64,000 nucleotides of DNA, taken from the NCBI GenBank assembly GCA_040219735.1, contig JAVJRX010000202.1; one strand, given 5' to 3'. The DNA comes from Coleofasciculus sp040219735. GTDB taxonomy: Bacteria > Cyanobacteriota > Cyanobacteriia > Cyanobacteriales > Coleofasciculaceae. The notes beneath the pieces were generated by a model that saw nothing but the letters and a program-made list of their open reading frames with translations, had not been told where the DNA came from and did no database searches. Positions 28,006 to 36,471 of this stretch are shown here, piece by piece; the first letter of the stretch is position 1, and each line of letters opens with the position of its first letter. The translations under genes were made by a program, and so were the position numbers.

Positions 28006-28060
28006 ATGGTAAATGACACCCTAAAATGAAGCGTTAGTGTAGCTTCCCTCTATTTGGCAT
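28006..28060. repeat. 55-bp direct repeat, copy 1
   Basis: The copy begins ATGGTAAATGACACCCTAAA and ends CTATTTGGCAT. It differs from copy 2 at four positions. It contains a small hairpin GAAGC-9 nt-GCTTC. Copies are 115 bp apart start to start. Confidence 0.8.
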
Positions 28061-28120
28061 AGCAAATACTAATCACGTTAGCTATAACAGAGCGATCGCG
28101 AAACCCACCTGGCAAAGGCA

Positions 28121-28175
28121 ATGGTAAATGACACCCTAAAATGAAGCGTTAGCGTGGCTTCCCTTTATTTGGCAC
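28121..28175. repeat. 55-bp direct repeat, copy 2
   Basis: Same orientation as copy 1, beginning ATGGTAAATGACACCCTAAA and ending TTATTTGGCAC. The substitutions fall in the hairpin loop and in the pyrimidine run after it, leaving the GAAGC/GCTTC stem intact. Confidence 0.8.
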
Positions 28176-28364
28176 AGTTTTATGTAATTATACTCGGTTA
28201 AGGGATTATTGAACTCTTAAAATCAGCTTGATCTTACTTTTTTCTATCATACATCTATAGGACTTGTAATACAGCAACCGTAAACTCTTGTCCTTCCAGA
28301 CGCCAGATGTTGTATCTGCACTAGCGTCCCTGTAGTCTAAATCGAAACCCTTTTGATTGACCGA

Positions 28365-30161
28365 ATGTGGATAACCCATTTGCACCGTTTTCTCACGGGT
28401 ACAACGAAGCATAACTTGATTGTTTGGTTGACGCTGAGCCTGGTAATTTCCACGCTTTACGGCACTTTAGCCCTTCAGTTTGCCTTCAGCAGCCAATACG
28501 TGGTACAGGATGATGCGAGACAGCATGTCTTCTGGATGCGGCGATTTTTAGACCCAGAGTTATTTCCTAATGATATCATTGCCGATTATTTCCAATCGGT
28601 TGCACCATTAGGATATCGTGTCCTGTACGATTTCATGGCAGGGATTGGGATTGATCCGATTGTTTTGAGTAAAGTTTTGCCCCTGGTTTTGGGATTAGTT
28701 ACCACAGGTTACTGTTTTGGCGTGGCGGTGCAATTGTTACCAATACCTTTGACTGGATTTATCGCATCTGTACTGCTGAATCAAAATCTGTGGATGCAGG
28801 ATGGGTTGATATCGGGAACTCCCAAGGCGTTTATCTATCCTATCCTGTTAGGGTTTTTGTATTATGGGATGCGCCAGTCACTGATTGGGATGGGAATCGC
28901 GATCGCGCTGTTAGGATTGTTCTATCCCTCATTAGTGCTAGTCTGTGCGGCGTTTCTGATTTTGCACTTGTGGCGGTTTAACCGGAAATTTCCCTGTGTG
29001 TCTCACAATCGCCGCGATTATGTCTTCTGTTTCACGGGTTTGGCGGTGGCGTTTGCGGTGTTATTACCCTACAGGATGAGTCTGTCAGAATTTGCCCCGG
29101 TGATCACGGCTACACAAGCCAAAAGTTTACCCGATTTCTTATCTCAAGGGCGAACTCGCTTTTTTATCGACGATGCTTGGTCATTCTGGTTTAATGGACG
29201 CAGTGGTATCCGCATTGATACAGCCTTAGCGCCGCCTCTGAGTTATTTGGGCTTGCTATTACCCGTTGTGTTACGCTATCCCTCTCGCTTTCCCCTCGCC
29301 AAGCAGATAACTGGGAATATGGGAGTTTTAGTCAAGTTTTTATTGGCGTCAGCTATTTTATTTTTAGCCGCCCATGCCCTGCTGTTCAAACTGCACCTGC
29401 CTAGCCGTTATACTCAGCATAGCCTGCGGATTGCGATCGCGCTGGCGGCGGCAATAGTTCTCACCCTAATCCTAGACGCGGTTTTGGTGGCGGCTAAGTC
29501 TAATTTTCAGTTTTGTCGTCAGCGAGGCGGCGCTTCTGGCACTTTAGTGCCCACTACCAACCCAGTCAGCAAGATTTCTCCAAAATTGGCGAAACCTTTG
29601 GCGCTGAGTTTAACAGGTTTAATTTCGATTACTCTCGTGGGATATCCTCACTTGGTTTTGAATACGTTTCCCTGGACGGCTTATATTGGTGGTAATGTCC
29701 CAACTTTATATGAGTTTTTTCAACAGCAACCCAAGGACAGTCAAATTGCATCCTTAGTGGAAGAAGCGAATAATTTACCCACTTATGCACAACGCTCAAT
29801 TTTAGTCGGTCGCGAATATGCGATTCCCTATCATTGGGGTTATTATCGCCAATTTCGGCAGCGGATGTCAGATTTAATTGAAGCGCAATATAGTCCAGAT
29901 TTAACGATTGTCCAGGAGTTTATCAAAAAATACGGGGTTGATTTTTGGCTGCTACCGACTACACCATTAACAGCCGAATCAATTGCTAATGATTCTTGGT
30001 TGATGCAGTACCAACCTGCGGCGAATCAAGCCATAGCTAAACTTGAAGCGGGGAAACAACCTGTGTTGGCATCGTTGAGAAGTGATTGTGCTGTTTGGGA
30101 GACACAGGGATTGATGGTTCTAGAGGCAGAGTGTATCTTACAAAAAAGACGCGATCGCTAA
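28365..30161 (+). CDS. Polytopic membrane protein, DDARQH family, paralog 4
   Basis: This copy stands alone, 18 kb from the others and on the opposite strand. I use the ATG at 28365 (MWITHLHRF, 598 residues) rather than the in-frame TTG at 28353. It has YVVQDDARQHVFWMRRFLDP (D49, D50), NQNLWMQDGLISGTPKAF, SRYTQHSLRIAIALAAA, a Ser/Gly/Thr-rich insertion after residue 390, and the soluble tail with PKDSQIASLVEEANNLPTYA, YAIPYHWGYY and AQYSPDLTIVQEF, ending in EAECILQ. Its similarity to the three cluster copies runs end to end. The function is unknown; a membrane glycosyltransferase-like role is inferred. Confidence 0.8.
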   Translation: MWITHLHRFLTGTTKHNLIVWLTLSLVISTLYGTLALQFAFSSQYVVQDDARQHVFWMRRFLDPELFPNDIIADYFQSVAPLGYRVLYDFMAGIGIDPIVLSKVLPLVLGLVTTGYCFGVAVQLLPIPLTGFIASVLLNQNLWMQDGLISGTPKAFIYPILLGFLYYGMRQSLIGMGIAIALLGLFYPSLVLVCAAFLILHLWRFNRKFPCVSHNRRDYVFCFTGLAVAFAVLLPYRMSLSEFAPVITATQAKSLPDFLSQGRTRFFIDDAWSFWFNGRSGIRIDTALAPPLSYLGLLLPVVLRYPSRFPLAKQITGNMGVLVKFLLASAILFLAAHALLFKLHLPSRYTQHSLRIAIALAAAIVLTLILDAVLVAAKSNFQFCRQRGGASGTLVPTTNPVSKISPKLAKPLALSLTGLISITLVGYPHLVLNTFPWTAYIGGNVPTLYEFFQQQPKDSQIASLVEEANNLPTYAQRSILVGREYAIPYHWGYYRQFRQRMSDLIEAQYSPDLTIVQEFIKKYGVDFWLLPTTPLTAESIANDSWLMQYQPAANQAIAKLEAGKQPVLASLRSDCAVWETQGLMVLEAECILQKRRDR

Positions 30162-30467
30162 ACGGTTAGGATTTACTGTTATGACTACAGTATTAAACTT
30201 AAAACAATGGCATGCTGCTTAAGGCTGGTGGGCATTGCCCACCCTACGGTATATCAGGGGTTTCGGCGACCAAAAATCCACGCTTTTCAGTGCCATTGAA
30301 CTTAAAACCACAACCCGATCAACTTAATTATAGACAATCATTTAGTGATTTTGACGGGCGGAGTTTGGGCTTTAAACGCCAAATTCTATCCCTAAATAGA
30401 GACATTGCGATCGCGCCGTCTATAAAATAACCAGTAGTGAAGTAAAAATGAAAGCTATAGAGATATC
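30162..30467. other. Intergenic region, no supported gene
   Basis: It contains the hairpin GGTGGGCATTGCCCACC at 30227-30243, a common type of cyanobacterial dispersed palindrome, and an HIP1-like GCGATCGC near 30410. Open frames here look non-coding. Confidence 0.55.
30227..30243. repeat. Hairpin GGTGGGCATTGCCCACC
   Basis: A near-perfect 17-base palindrome about 65 bp after the paralog 4 stop. It may serve as a transcript-end structure. Confidence 0.6.
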
Positions 30468-30725
30468 ATGTCAAAGGATAAAGGACTCAGTGAACAAGCA
30501 TTCAGTCAGGCAGCAGAAGCTGGGTTTTCTAGTCAACTCGATGAGGTGGAGGAGTTGGATGTAGACATTCAGACTAATCCCCTCAAGGCAGTTCAGGGCA
30601 AGGCGGATTCAGTCTCAATCTCATGTGGAGAGTCTTCCTTCATCTTGAAGCTACATTTCTTTGGGGACTCAAGGAGTGAAATGCTTTGCCTGTCAAGCTC
30701 AAGTATTTCCGCCGCGCTGCACTAG
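30468..30725 (+). pseudogene. Truncated DUF2993 (LmeA-like) gene, N-terminal fragment
   Basis: The first 50 codons (MSKDKGLSEQAFSQAAEAGF, then DEVEELDVDIQTNPLKAVQG and KADSVSIS) match the way cyanobacterial DUF2993/LmeA-family proteins begin; relatives continue with a long beta-rich lipid-binding domain. Here the sequence after SVSIS turns into unrelated Cys/Phe/Ser-rich text and stops at 85 codons. The fragment therefore looks like a gene cut off by a rearrangement near 30620, with the rest lost. Family assignment is from memory of the N-terminal pattern. A free-standing small protein is the alternative. Confidence 0.55.
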
Positions 30726-30800
30726 CAAGGGAGGTCAAAACTCCTCTGTTCATATTCGGCTATACTAAACTTTAAACGGAGTCGTTATGAGTTTATTTAT

Positions 30801-32201
30801 ATGCCCAACCCCACTGTAGAAAATCTGGTGATTATCGGTTCTGGTCCTGCGGGTTACACGGCTGCCATTTACGCCGCCCGTGCTAACCTCAAACCCCTGA
30901 TGTTTGAGGGCTTCCAAGCCGGGGGACTTCCTGGCGGTCAGTTAATGACGACCACCGACGTAGAAAACTTTCCCGGTTTTCCGGAAGGGATCACAGGTCC
31001 GCAACTGATGCAACGGATGAAAGCCCAAGCCGAACGCTGGGGGACACAGTGCTATACCGAGGATGTCACGTCTGTGGATTTGAGTCAGCATCCTTTTATT
31101 ATCCGTTCTGACGAGCGAGAAGTTCAAGCCCACAGTATTGTAATCGCCACCGGTGCCACCGCCAAACGTTTAGGACTCAAGAGCGAACATCAGTATTGGA
31201 GTCATGGGATCTCCGCCTGTGCGATTTGCGATGGTGCGACTCCCCTGTTTCACGGTCAATCCCTAGCCGTGGTGGGTGGGGGTGACTCCGCCGCCGAAGA
31301 AGCCGTGTATTTAACTAAATACGGGGATCATGTGCATTTATTGGTGCGCCGTGACCAACTGCGGGCATCAAAAACCATGCAAGATCGAGTGCTAAATAAT
31401 CCCAATATCACCGTTCACTGGAATACGGAGGCGGTGGATGTATTTGGCGAAAATGGTCGGATGAGTGGGGTCAAACTCCGCAACATCCAAACGGGCGAGG
31501 AGAGCGACTTACCGGTTAAAGGATTATTTTACGCGATCGGTCATACCCCCAACACCTCCCTGTTCCAAGGACAACTCGACCTGGATGAAGTGGGCTACAT
31601 TATCACCAAACCGGGTTCGGTTGAAACCAGCGTAGAAGGGGTTTATGCGGCGGGTGATGTGCAAGATCATGAATTTCGCCAAGCCATCACGGCGGCGGGA
31701 ACCGGCTGTATGGCAGCTATGTTAGCCGAACGCTGGTTATCTACCCATAACCTGATTCAGGAATATCACCAGAAACCCGAATCTGAACAACCTATCCAGA
31801 GGTTGGAAGATAAACCGACAGCAGATACAGAAGAAACCTTTGATATCAATGAGACACGGCATGTTGGCGGTTATGCCCTACGCAAACTCTTCCACGATAG
31901 CCATCGCCTGATCCTAGTTAAGTATGTTTCACCCAACTGTGGTCCTTGTCATACCCTGAAGCCAATTTTAAATAAAGTGGTAGATGAATATGAGGGGAAA
32001 ATTCACTTTGTCGAGGTTGATATTGAAGCGGAACCCGAAATCGCTGAAAATGCCATGGTTACTGGGACACCTACGGTACAATTTTTCAAAGACAAAGAAA
32101 TCTTAGATCAACTCAAGGGATTAAAACAAAAAAGCGAATACCGTCAGATGATTGAGAAGTACCTACCCGCCGAAGTTTCAGCAGCTAGAGCGTCGGTCTA
32201 G
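30801..32201 (+). CDS. NTRC-type NADPH thioredoxin reductase with fused thioredoxin
   Basis: This 466-residue fusion starts with an NTR domain: FAD-binding GSGPAGYTAAIYAAR (residues 13-27), GGQLMTTTDVENFPGF, redox-active CAIC in ISACAICDGA, NADPH-binding VVGGGDSAAEEA and the second FAD motif GVYAAGDVQDHEFRQA. After a linker, a thioredoxin domain (about 350-460) has the active site SPNCGPCHTLKP. Such fusions carry NADPH electrons to 2-Cys peroxiredoxin and other targets and are typical of cyanobacteria and chloroplasts. The gene is followed by a hairpin at 32216. All four redox cysteines are present. Confidence 0.95.
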   Translation: MPNPTVENLVIIGSGPAGYTAAIYAARANLKPLMFEGFQAGGLPGGQLMTTTDVENFPGFPEGITGPQLMQRMKAQAERWGTQCYTEDVTSVDLSQHPFIIRSDEREVQAHSIVIATGATAKRLGLKSEHQYWSHGISACAICDGATPLFHGQSLAVVGGGDSAAEEAVYLTKYGDHVHLLVRRDQLRASKTMQDRVLNNPNITVHWNTEAVDVFGENGRMSGVKLRNIQTGEESDLPVKGLFYAIGHTPNTSLFQGQLDLDEVGYIITKPGSVETSVEGVYAAGDVQDHEFRQAITAAGTGCMAAMLAERWLSTHNLIQEYHQKPESEQPIQRLEDKPTADTEETFDINETRHVGGYALRKLFHDSHRLILVKYVSPNCGPCHTLKPILNKVVDEYEGKIHFVEVDIEAEPEIAENAMVTGTPTVQFFKDKEILDQLKGLKQKSEYRQMIEKYLPAEVSAARASV

Positions 32202-32215
32202 TAATAGCCGTTCGT

Positions 32216-32240
32216 AGAGACGTTCCAGCGGAACGTCTCT
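32216..32240. repeat. Hairpin AGAGACGTTCC-AGC-GGAACGTCTCT
   Basis: Perfect 11-bp arms with a 3-nt loop, 15 bp beyond the NTRC stop. It belongs to the AGAGACGT family and could end transcription. A half-copy (GGAACGTCTCT) recurs near 32378. Confidence 0.8.
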
Positions 32241-32276
32241 CAATATTGCTCGGATAAGCCTTGAGCACAAGGGCAG

Positions 32277-32352
32277 GTAGGTTGGGTTTCGTTACCTCAA
32301 CCCAACGTTTTACTGGGTTTGTTGGGTAACGCTTGCGCTCTACCCAACCTAC
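32277..32352. repeat. GTAGGTTGGGT...ACCCAACCTAC structured repeat
   Basis: Outer 11-bp perfect arms (32277-32287 and 32342-32352) enclose further TTGGGT/ACCCAA copies that can pair in a branched fold. It lies between the convergent NTRC and TPR genes. Confidence 0.7.
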
Positions 32353-32393
32353 AATTTTTCTTAACCGAGCAGTATTGGAACGTCTCTGGTGTA

Positions 32394-33551
32394 CTAGATT
32401 AATTTCTGAAATCGCTCATCCTGCCGAATACTAGCCAAATCGGAGTCATTTTTGGCTAAATTCCGGTACTGATCAGGATTCAGATTGATAGTTTTTTGCA
32501 GGTTTTCGATCGCTAGGTCAACATTGCCCTGCAAAGCATAACAGCAAGCTTTATTGTAAAAAGCATTAGCACTGTCAGGTTTTAACTCTATCACTTTGTC
32601 GAAACTAACCAAGGCTTCTGGGTAGTCTCCCAATTGTAAAAATGCATACCCTCGATTATACCAAGCCTCATATTTGTCGGGCTTGATTTTCAGAGCTTCG
32701 TCGTAACTGGCTACAGCATCTTGAAAGTATCTCAAGTTGACGAGGACATTGCCGCGATAATACCAAGTACTATGTTGTTTATACTTAAGTTTTAGGGCTT
32801 CATTGTAACTTGCCACGGCTTCTTGAAAACGCTCAAGGCGATACAGTGTACCCCCTCGGTTATTCCAAGCTTCGTGAGCATCGGGTTTAATTTTTAGAGC
32901 TTCATCATAGCTAGCGATGGCTTCTTGGAACTGTTTTAGGTGTACCCAAGCATGTCCTTGGTTATACCAAGCTTCGTATTTATCCGGCTTAATTTTCAGG
33001 GCTTCTTGATAGCTAGCGATGGCTTCAACAAAGCGTTGTAAGCTAAACAGAACATTGCCTCGATTGTACCAACCTTGGTGCAGGCTCGGTTTAAGGTCTA
33101 GGGCGTTATTATAGCTGACATTTGCAGCTTCATACTGTCCTAAATTCACCAGCGCATTGCCCCGATTATACCAAGCCTGGTAAAAGTCGGGTTGCAATTT
33201 CACCGCCTTGTCATAGCTAGCAATCGCCTCTTCATGGCGTCCCGCCTTATCCAGGGCGATTCCCCGGTTATACCACAGTTGGTATAAATCCGGTTCACGT
33301 TCTAAAACTTGGTCAACTGTCGCGATCGCTTCTTCAAACTGTCCGGACTGGATCAGTACAATACCCAAGTTATACCAAGCTTCATGGGTTGTGACTTCCA
33401 AGGGGTGATTGTAGCTAACGTTTGCGGCTTGAGGGTTTTCTAGAAGGAGAGTACTCATCGATGTATTTTTGGCTATGAGAGGCTTTTGACCTGGCTTCAC
33501 AGGTTCCAGCGTTGAGGGGGAACGTTCTTGACGATTCTCGATTGAGTGCAA
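32394..33551 (-). CDS. Tetratricopeptide repeat protein
   Basis: A 385-residue protein made almost wholly of nine to ten 34-residue TPR units of the pattern AWYNRGxxLxxLxxFxEAIASYDEALKIKPD, from about residue 58 to the end. TPR solenoids mediate protein-protein contacts; no enzymatic domain is fused. The first 50 residues are polar with no signal peptide. The longest frame starts with TTG at 33551; an ATG at 33458 (MSTLLLENPQ) also keeps every repeat. The strongly uniform repeats suggest recent internal expansion. Confidence 0.88.
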   Translation of the reverse strand: MHSIENRQERSPSTLEPVKPGQKPLIAKNTSMSTLLLENPQAANVSYNHPLEVTTHEAWYNLGIVLIQSGQFEEAIATVDQVLEREPDLYQLWYNRGIALDKAGRHEEAIASYDKAVKLQPDFYQAWYNRGNALVNLGQYEAANVSYNNALDLKPSLHQGWYNRGNVLFSLQRFVEAIASYQEALKIKPDKYEAWYNQGHAWVHLKQFQEAIASYDEALKIKPDAHEAWNNRGGTLYRLERFQEAVASYNEALKLKYKQHSTWYYRGNVLVNLRYFQDAVASYDEALKIKPDKYEAWYNRGYAFLQLGDYPEALVSFDKVIELKPDSANAFYNKACCYALQGNVDLAIENLQKTINLNPDQYRNLAKNDSDLASIRQDERFQKLI

Positions 33552-34041
33552 TACATAAAGGAGTCGGGAAACGAATGTGGGGTTTAGGGTTTAGGGTTTA
33601 GCAATCAGAACCGCGATCGTTCACGGCTTAGGGTTGTCTCCTCACTTATCCTAGTCAACGCCTTTACTTGCTTATTCTTCTCCAACTCCCCGAAATCCGG
33701 ATCAGTATAGGCAGGTACGATGGAAGGATTCATCTGGCAGATATAGCACTACGCATACAGGTTAGGACATTCTTTACTGCCGATGAGTTCCCCTTCCCCT
33801 TGGGATAACCGCTCCTCGTAGTGCTATACCAAGGCTGGTGTGATGCAGTTTCCAGATAGTGCGGGTTATCAGGGTTTTTGTCTCGATTCCAGGACAAACA
33901 ACGGCGATCTATCTCATGTTTACGGTTCATGTTCGCTATTTGTTCGTGATTTTGTTACGAGAAAACTTGACAGTTTATTCGTTGGATTAGAAAATGGAAG
34001 TATGAGGGCGAATATTACTCTAGGATGGAAGTATAAAATAA
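33552..34041. other. Intergenic region with telomere-like repeat and a long inverted repeat
   Basis: No gene is supported. It holds three GGGTTTA units at 33581-33601 and a perfect 12-bp inverted repeat at 33742-33753/33817-33828. Base composition becomes AT-rich toward the rhamnosyltransferase-like gene at 34042. Confidence 0.6.
33742..33828. repeat. 87-bp element bounded by perfect 12-bp inverted repeats
   Basis: TATAGCACTACG at 33742-33753 and CGTAGTGCTATA at 33817-33828 bound 63 bp. This could be a miniature mobile element remnant or a structured RNA. No flanking target duplication is obvious. Confidence 0.55.
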
Positions 34042-34926
34042 ATGGAACACTCTAAACTGTTTGAACATTTTCTTATTACTCGAATGAATGTGGATTGGAA
34101 CTTATCAAGGCATCGGCACGACCGGAACAGTTCCGTTTTTCTGGATCATAGATTTAATTTGTTTGACAAAATTTGTTATCCCTCGGTTTTAAGCCAAAAT
34201 AACAAAAATTTTTTTTGGATAATTTTATTTGATGCGGCTTTACCTATCTCGTTTAAGCAGAAAGTTGAACGTTACTGTTCCCAGGCATCAAAAATTCAAA
34301 TAATACCAGTTTATGTTCAGAATAAAAACACATTAATAAATACAGTTAGAAAAACTATTCAGCAAAATATAAGCAATGAAACAAGGTATTTAATAACGAC
34401 AAGTATTGATAGTGACGACGCAATTAGCCAGAATTTTGTTTCCCTAGTTCAAGAAAAATTTAGTCGCCAAGATTTTGAATTTATCAATTTTCCTTTTGGT
34501 TATTTGTATCGAATGAAGGAACAGAGTCTCTACCTAAGAGAATGGCTGACTTCTCCATTCTATACATTAATAGAAAACATAAATGATTTTAAAACAGTTC
34601 TTCAGTATAATCATACTGAGATTAAAAACTATAGAAATCGCCAAATAATAACTAAGCCTGTATGGCTCATGATTGCTCATGGAGAAAATGTACGTACTAA
34701 TTTTGATGTAAGCGCCGCATGGCAACCTCTCTATAGATTGGGGTCGGACTTTACGATTAATTTAGAGTTTCCCTCTAAAAGTAGAAACTCTTATTTGAAA
34801 GAGATAATTGAGGCAGTGTACCAAGTATATGGTAGTCGCAAAAAGTGGGATACTAAAAAAGTTAAGATCAGGAAAATAATTAATATTTTATCCCCTTCTT
34901 TAGTACGTTTTACTAGGAAACTATAG
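34042..34926 (+). CDS. Putative rhamnosyltransferase-family glycosyltransferase
   Basis: This 294-residue cytoplasmic protein resembles the putative rhamnosyl transferase family (Pfam Rhamno_transf, recalled): HFLITRMNVDWN near the start, FDKICYPSVLSQ, WIILFDAALP, TTSIDSDDAISQNFV (an acidic SDD likely to bind metal and nucleotide sugar) and INFPFGYLY. The gene is markedly AT-rich (many AAA/ATA/TTA codons) compared with its neighbours, and it is the only plus-strand gene between two minus-strand TPR genes. Both facts suggest recent acquisition. The sugar and acceptor are unknown. Confidence 0.75.
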   Translation: MEHSKLFEHFLITRMNVDWNLSRHRHDRNSSVFLDHRFNLFDKICYPSVLSQNNKNFFWIILFDAALPISFKQKVERYCSQASKIQIIPVYVQNKNTLINTVRKTIQQNISNETRYLITTSIDSDDAISQNFVSLVQEKFSRQDFEFINFPFGYLYRMKEQSLYLREWLTSPFYTLIENINDFKTVLQYNHTEIKNYRNRQIITKPVWLMIAHGENVRTNFDVSAAWQPLYRLGSDFTINLEFPSKSRNSYLKEIIEAVYQVYGSRKKWDTKKVKIRKIINILSPSLVRFTRKL

Positions 34927-34988
34927 TTGCTTGATCCAATAAGCAGCCGGCTTAAAGCTTCTCTCCTCCAATCACCCGCTGAAACCGC

Positions 34989-35471
34989 TTATTTTTCACG
35001 ACCCATTTCCGAAATGACGATTCCTTTATTAATCCAACTCCCGACATGATTCGGTTTGAGTTCCAAGGCTTTATTAAAAGACGCGATCGCATCGTCTTGT
35101 TTTTCGAGTTTCATCAACAGACAGCCTTGGTTGAACCATATTTCCGGGTGATCAGGACTAATTTGCAAGGCTTTGGCGAAACTCTTGAGGGCGGCTTTGT
35201 GACGTCCGAGGTTGGTTAAGGCGTTACCGCGATTACTCCAGGCTTTATCGTAGTTGGGATTACAGGCGATCGCTTCATCGAAACTGGCGAGGGCTTCTTT
35301 ATTACGTTCCAGCATCATCAGGGAACTCCCGCGAGAGTTCCAGGCTTGTGCAAGTGTGGGTTCTCGTTCAATCACTTGATCAAAACTCGCGATCGCGGCT
35401 TCATGCTTTCCCCAGTCTGCCAAAGCTATGCCTCGATTCAGCCAGATGCGCGTATCCTGGGGGTTTAACAC
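34989..35471 (-). CDS. TPR protein, possibly 5'-truncated
   Basis: A 160-residue protein of four to five TPR units (AWNSRGSSLMMLERNKEALA, AWSNRGNALTNLGRHKAALK, WFNQGCLLMKLEKQDDAIAS). The only usual in-frame start is a GTG at 35471, but the codons upstream still read as TPR sequence (KSEIASFDQAG) until a stop near 35525. The annotated start therefore falls in mid-repeat and no ribosome binding site is evident. It may be a 5'-truncated relic of a longer TPR gene, or it may use a non-standard start. Confidence 0.65.
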   Translation of the reverse strand: MLNPQDTRIWLNRGIALADWGKHEAAIASFDQVIEREPTLAQAWNSRGSSLMMLERNKEALASFDEAIACNPNYDKAWSNRGNALTNLGRHKAALKSFAKALQISPDHPEIWFNQGCLLMKLEKQDDAIASFNKALELKPNHVGSWINKGIVISEMGREK

Positions 35472-35717
35472 CCCCGCTTGGTCAAAGCTGGCGATTTCAC
35501 TCTTGTCTATTGCTGATGCTCCCCCTCAATGGTCACAGTCGATTTTTCTCTATCTTTACAAATCTTTACAAGTTTGTATTGTTTTATACCTATTCTTTAA
35601 GATAGATATACGTTTATAATAATTCTCAAAGTCTCAGCCAAAGTAGCGACAACGCCCCAACAGGGGTTGTGTCTCCTACTCTCTAACAAATGCCGTTAGA
35701 AATTTCAGGAATTGACT

Positions 35718-36188
35718 ATGGCAAGTAGCGCCACTAGCCAAAGAAAAGCTAATAGTAAAACTAATAGCCGTACCCCTAAAAAAAGCGAGGAAACAACTAT
35801 GGCAAAAGATAACGAAACCCAATCAACAAAGCTAGCTATTCAAAAGCAGCAAGCTGGGGAAGTTTCTCTGGTTGAACCTTCAATCCCTCTACCGGGAAAT
35901 CGTCCTATAGCCACCAGTTCCCTAAAAGTGAGTGATCAAGGTTCAATAAGGGGGATGCGTCCTGTTGATACCAGTGAGTTACAAGTTGTTGGCACATTTT
36001 CATCCATGGGTGATCGCCCGATCTCGGCGAGTAACATGCAAGTCCGAGATATCATGGCTGTGTCAGGAAATCGCCCGATTTCTGTGAGTACCCTGCATCT
36101 TACGGGCACAGAAATGATTCTGGGGAATCGCCCCATCGCCTCCAATATTATGGAAGAAATTGATGAACTGATTGGTTATCTCGATTAA
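35718..36188 (+). CDS. Repeat protein with (G/M)xRP(I/V) motifs, unknown function
   Basis: The 156-residue protein from ATG 35718 (SD CAGGA) has a Ser/Lys/Asn-rich basic leader, then from about residue 50 five degenerate 20-24-residue units, each with a GNRPI-, GMRPV- or GDRPI-type core followed by A/S-x-S-x-L-x-V. It ends with MEEIDELIGYLD. An internal ATG at 35799 (MAKDNETQ) has an equally good ribosome binding site and would remove the leader. I recall similar short repeat proteins in other filamentous cyanobacteria, with no assigned role. The units look beta-rich. It is monocistronic. Confidence 0.7.
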   Translation: MASSATSQRKANSKTNSRTPKKSEETTMAKDNETQSTKLAIQKQQAGEVSLVEPSIPLPGNRPIATSSLKVSDQGSIRGMRPVDTSELQVVGTFSSMGDRPISASNMQVRDIMAVSGNRPISVSTLHLTGTEMILGNRPIASNIMEEIDELIGYLD

Positions 36189-36471
36189 TTTTTAGTTAAA
36201 CTCTATCTTCCAGGGTGTCGAGATATTCTAGCAGAGTGTCTCGACAATTTTGTAGGGGAATCTCTACAAAGGAAGTAGTAAACCCCGATTGGATATAACC
36301 CATTCATACTTTAGGTATAAGGCTGGGATCAGCATAATCTACCCGTAGATTGACGATTGTAATAAAAAATACAGATACATTGGATATTAACGGAAAAGAA
36401 ATTGCCTAAACAATTATTTACTAGTTTGGTGGGCAAATTCATAATCATCATAATTGGGAGACTCTTAAAAT

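Larger units (their letters stand above)
27835..28364. other. Divergent intergenic region with a 55-bp direct repeat
   Basis: These 530 bases separate the leftward hybrid kinase gene and the rightward DDARQH paralog 4, so they contain both promoters. Two 55-bp copies of one sequence (28006-28060 and 28121-28175) lie in the middle, with an HIP1 site between them. No gene was found. Confidence 0.65.

Noticed and set aside
27835..28364. Possible CRISPR-like repeat pair at 28006 and 28121
   Set aside because: There are only two 55-bp copies with a 60-bp gap and no further units; no cas genes are in the window.
30212..30430. 72-codon plus-strand frame after paralog 4
   Set aside because: It reads through a dispersed hairpin (GGTGGGCATTGCCCACC) and low-complexity DNA, has no ribosome binding site, and the product looks random.
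33840..34055. 71-codon plus-strand frame before the rhamnosyltransferase-like gene
   Set aside because: It overlaps the next gene's start out of frame and shows no family features.
35348..35619. Two overlapping plus-strand frames opposite the TPR gene
   Set aside because: They lie mainly antisense to TPR codons; their regularity comes from the repeats on the other strand.
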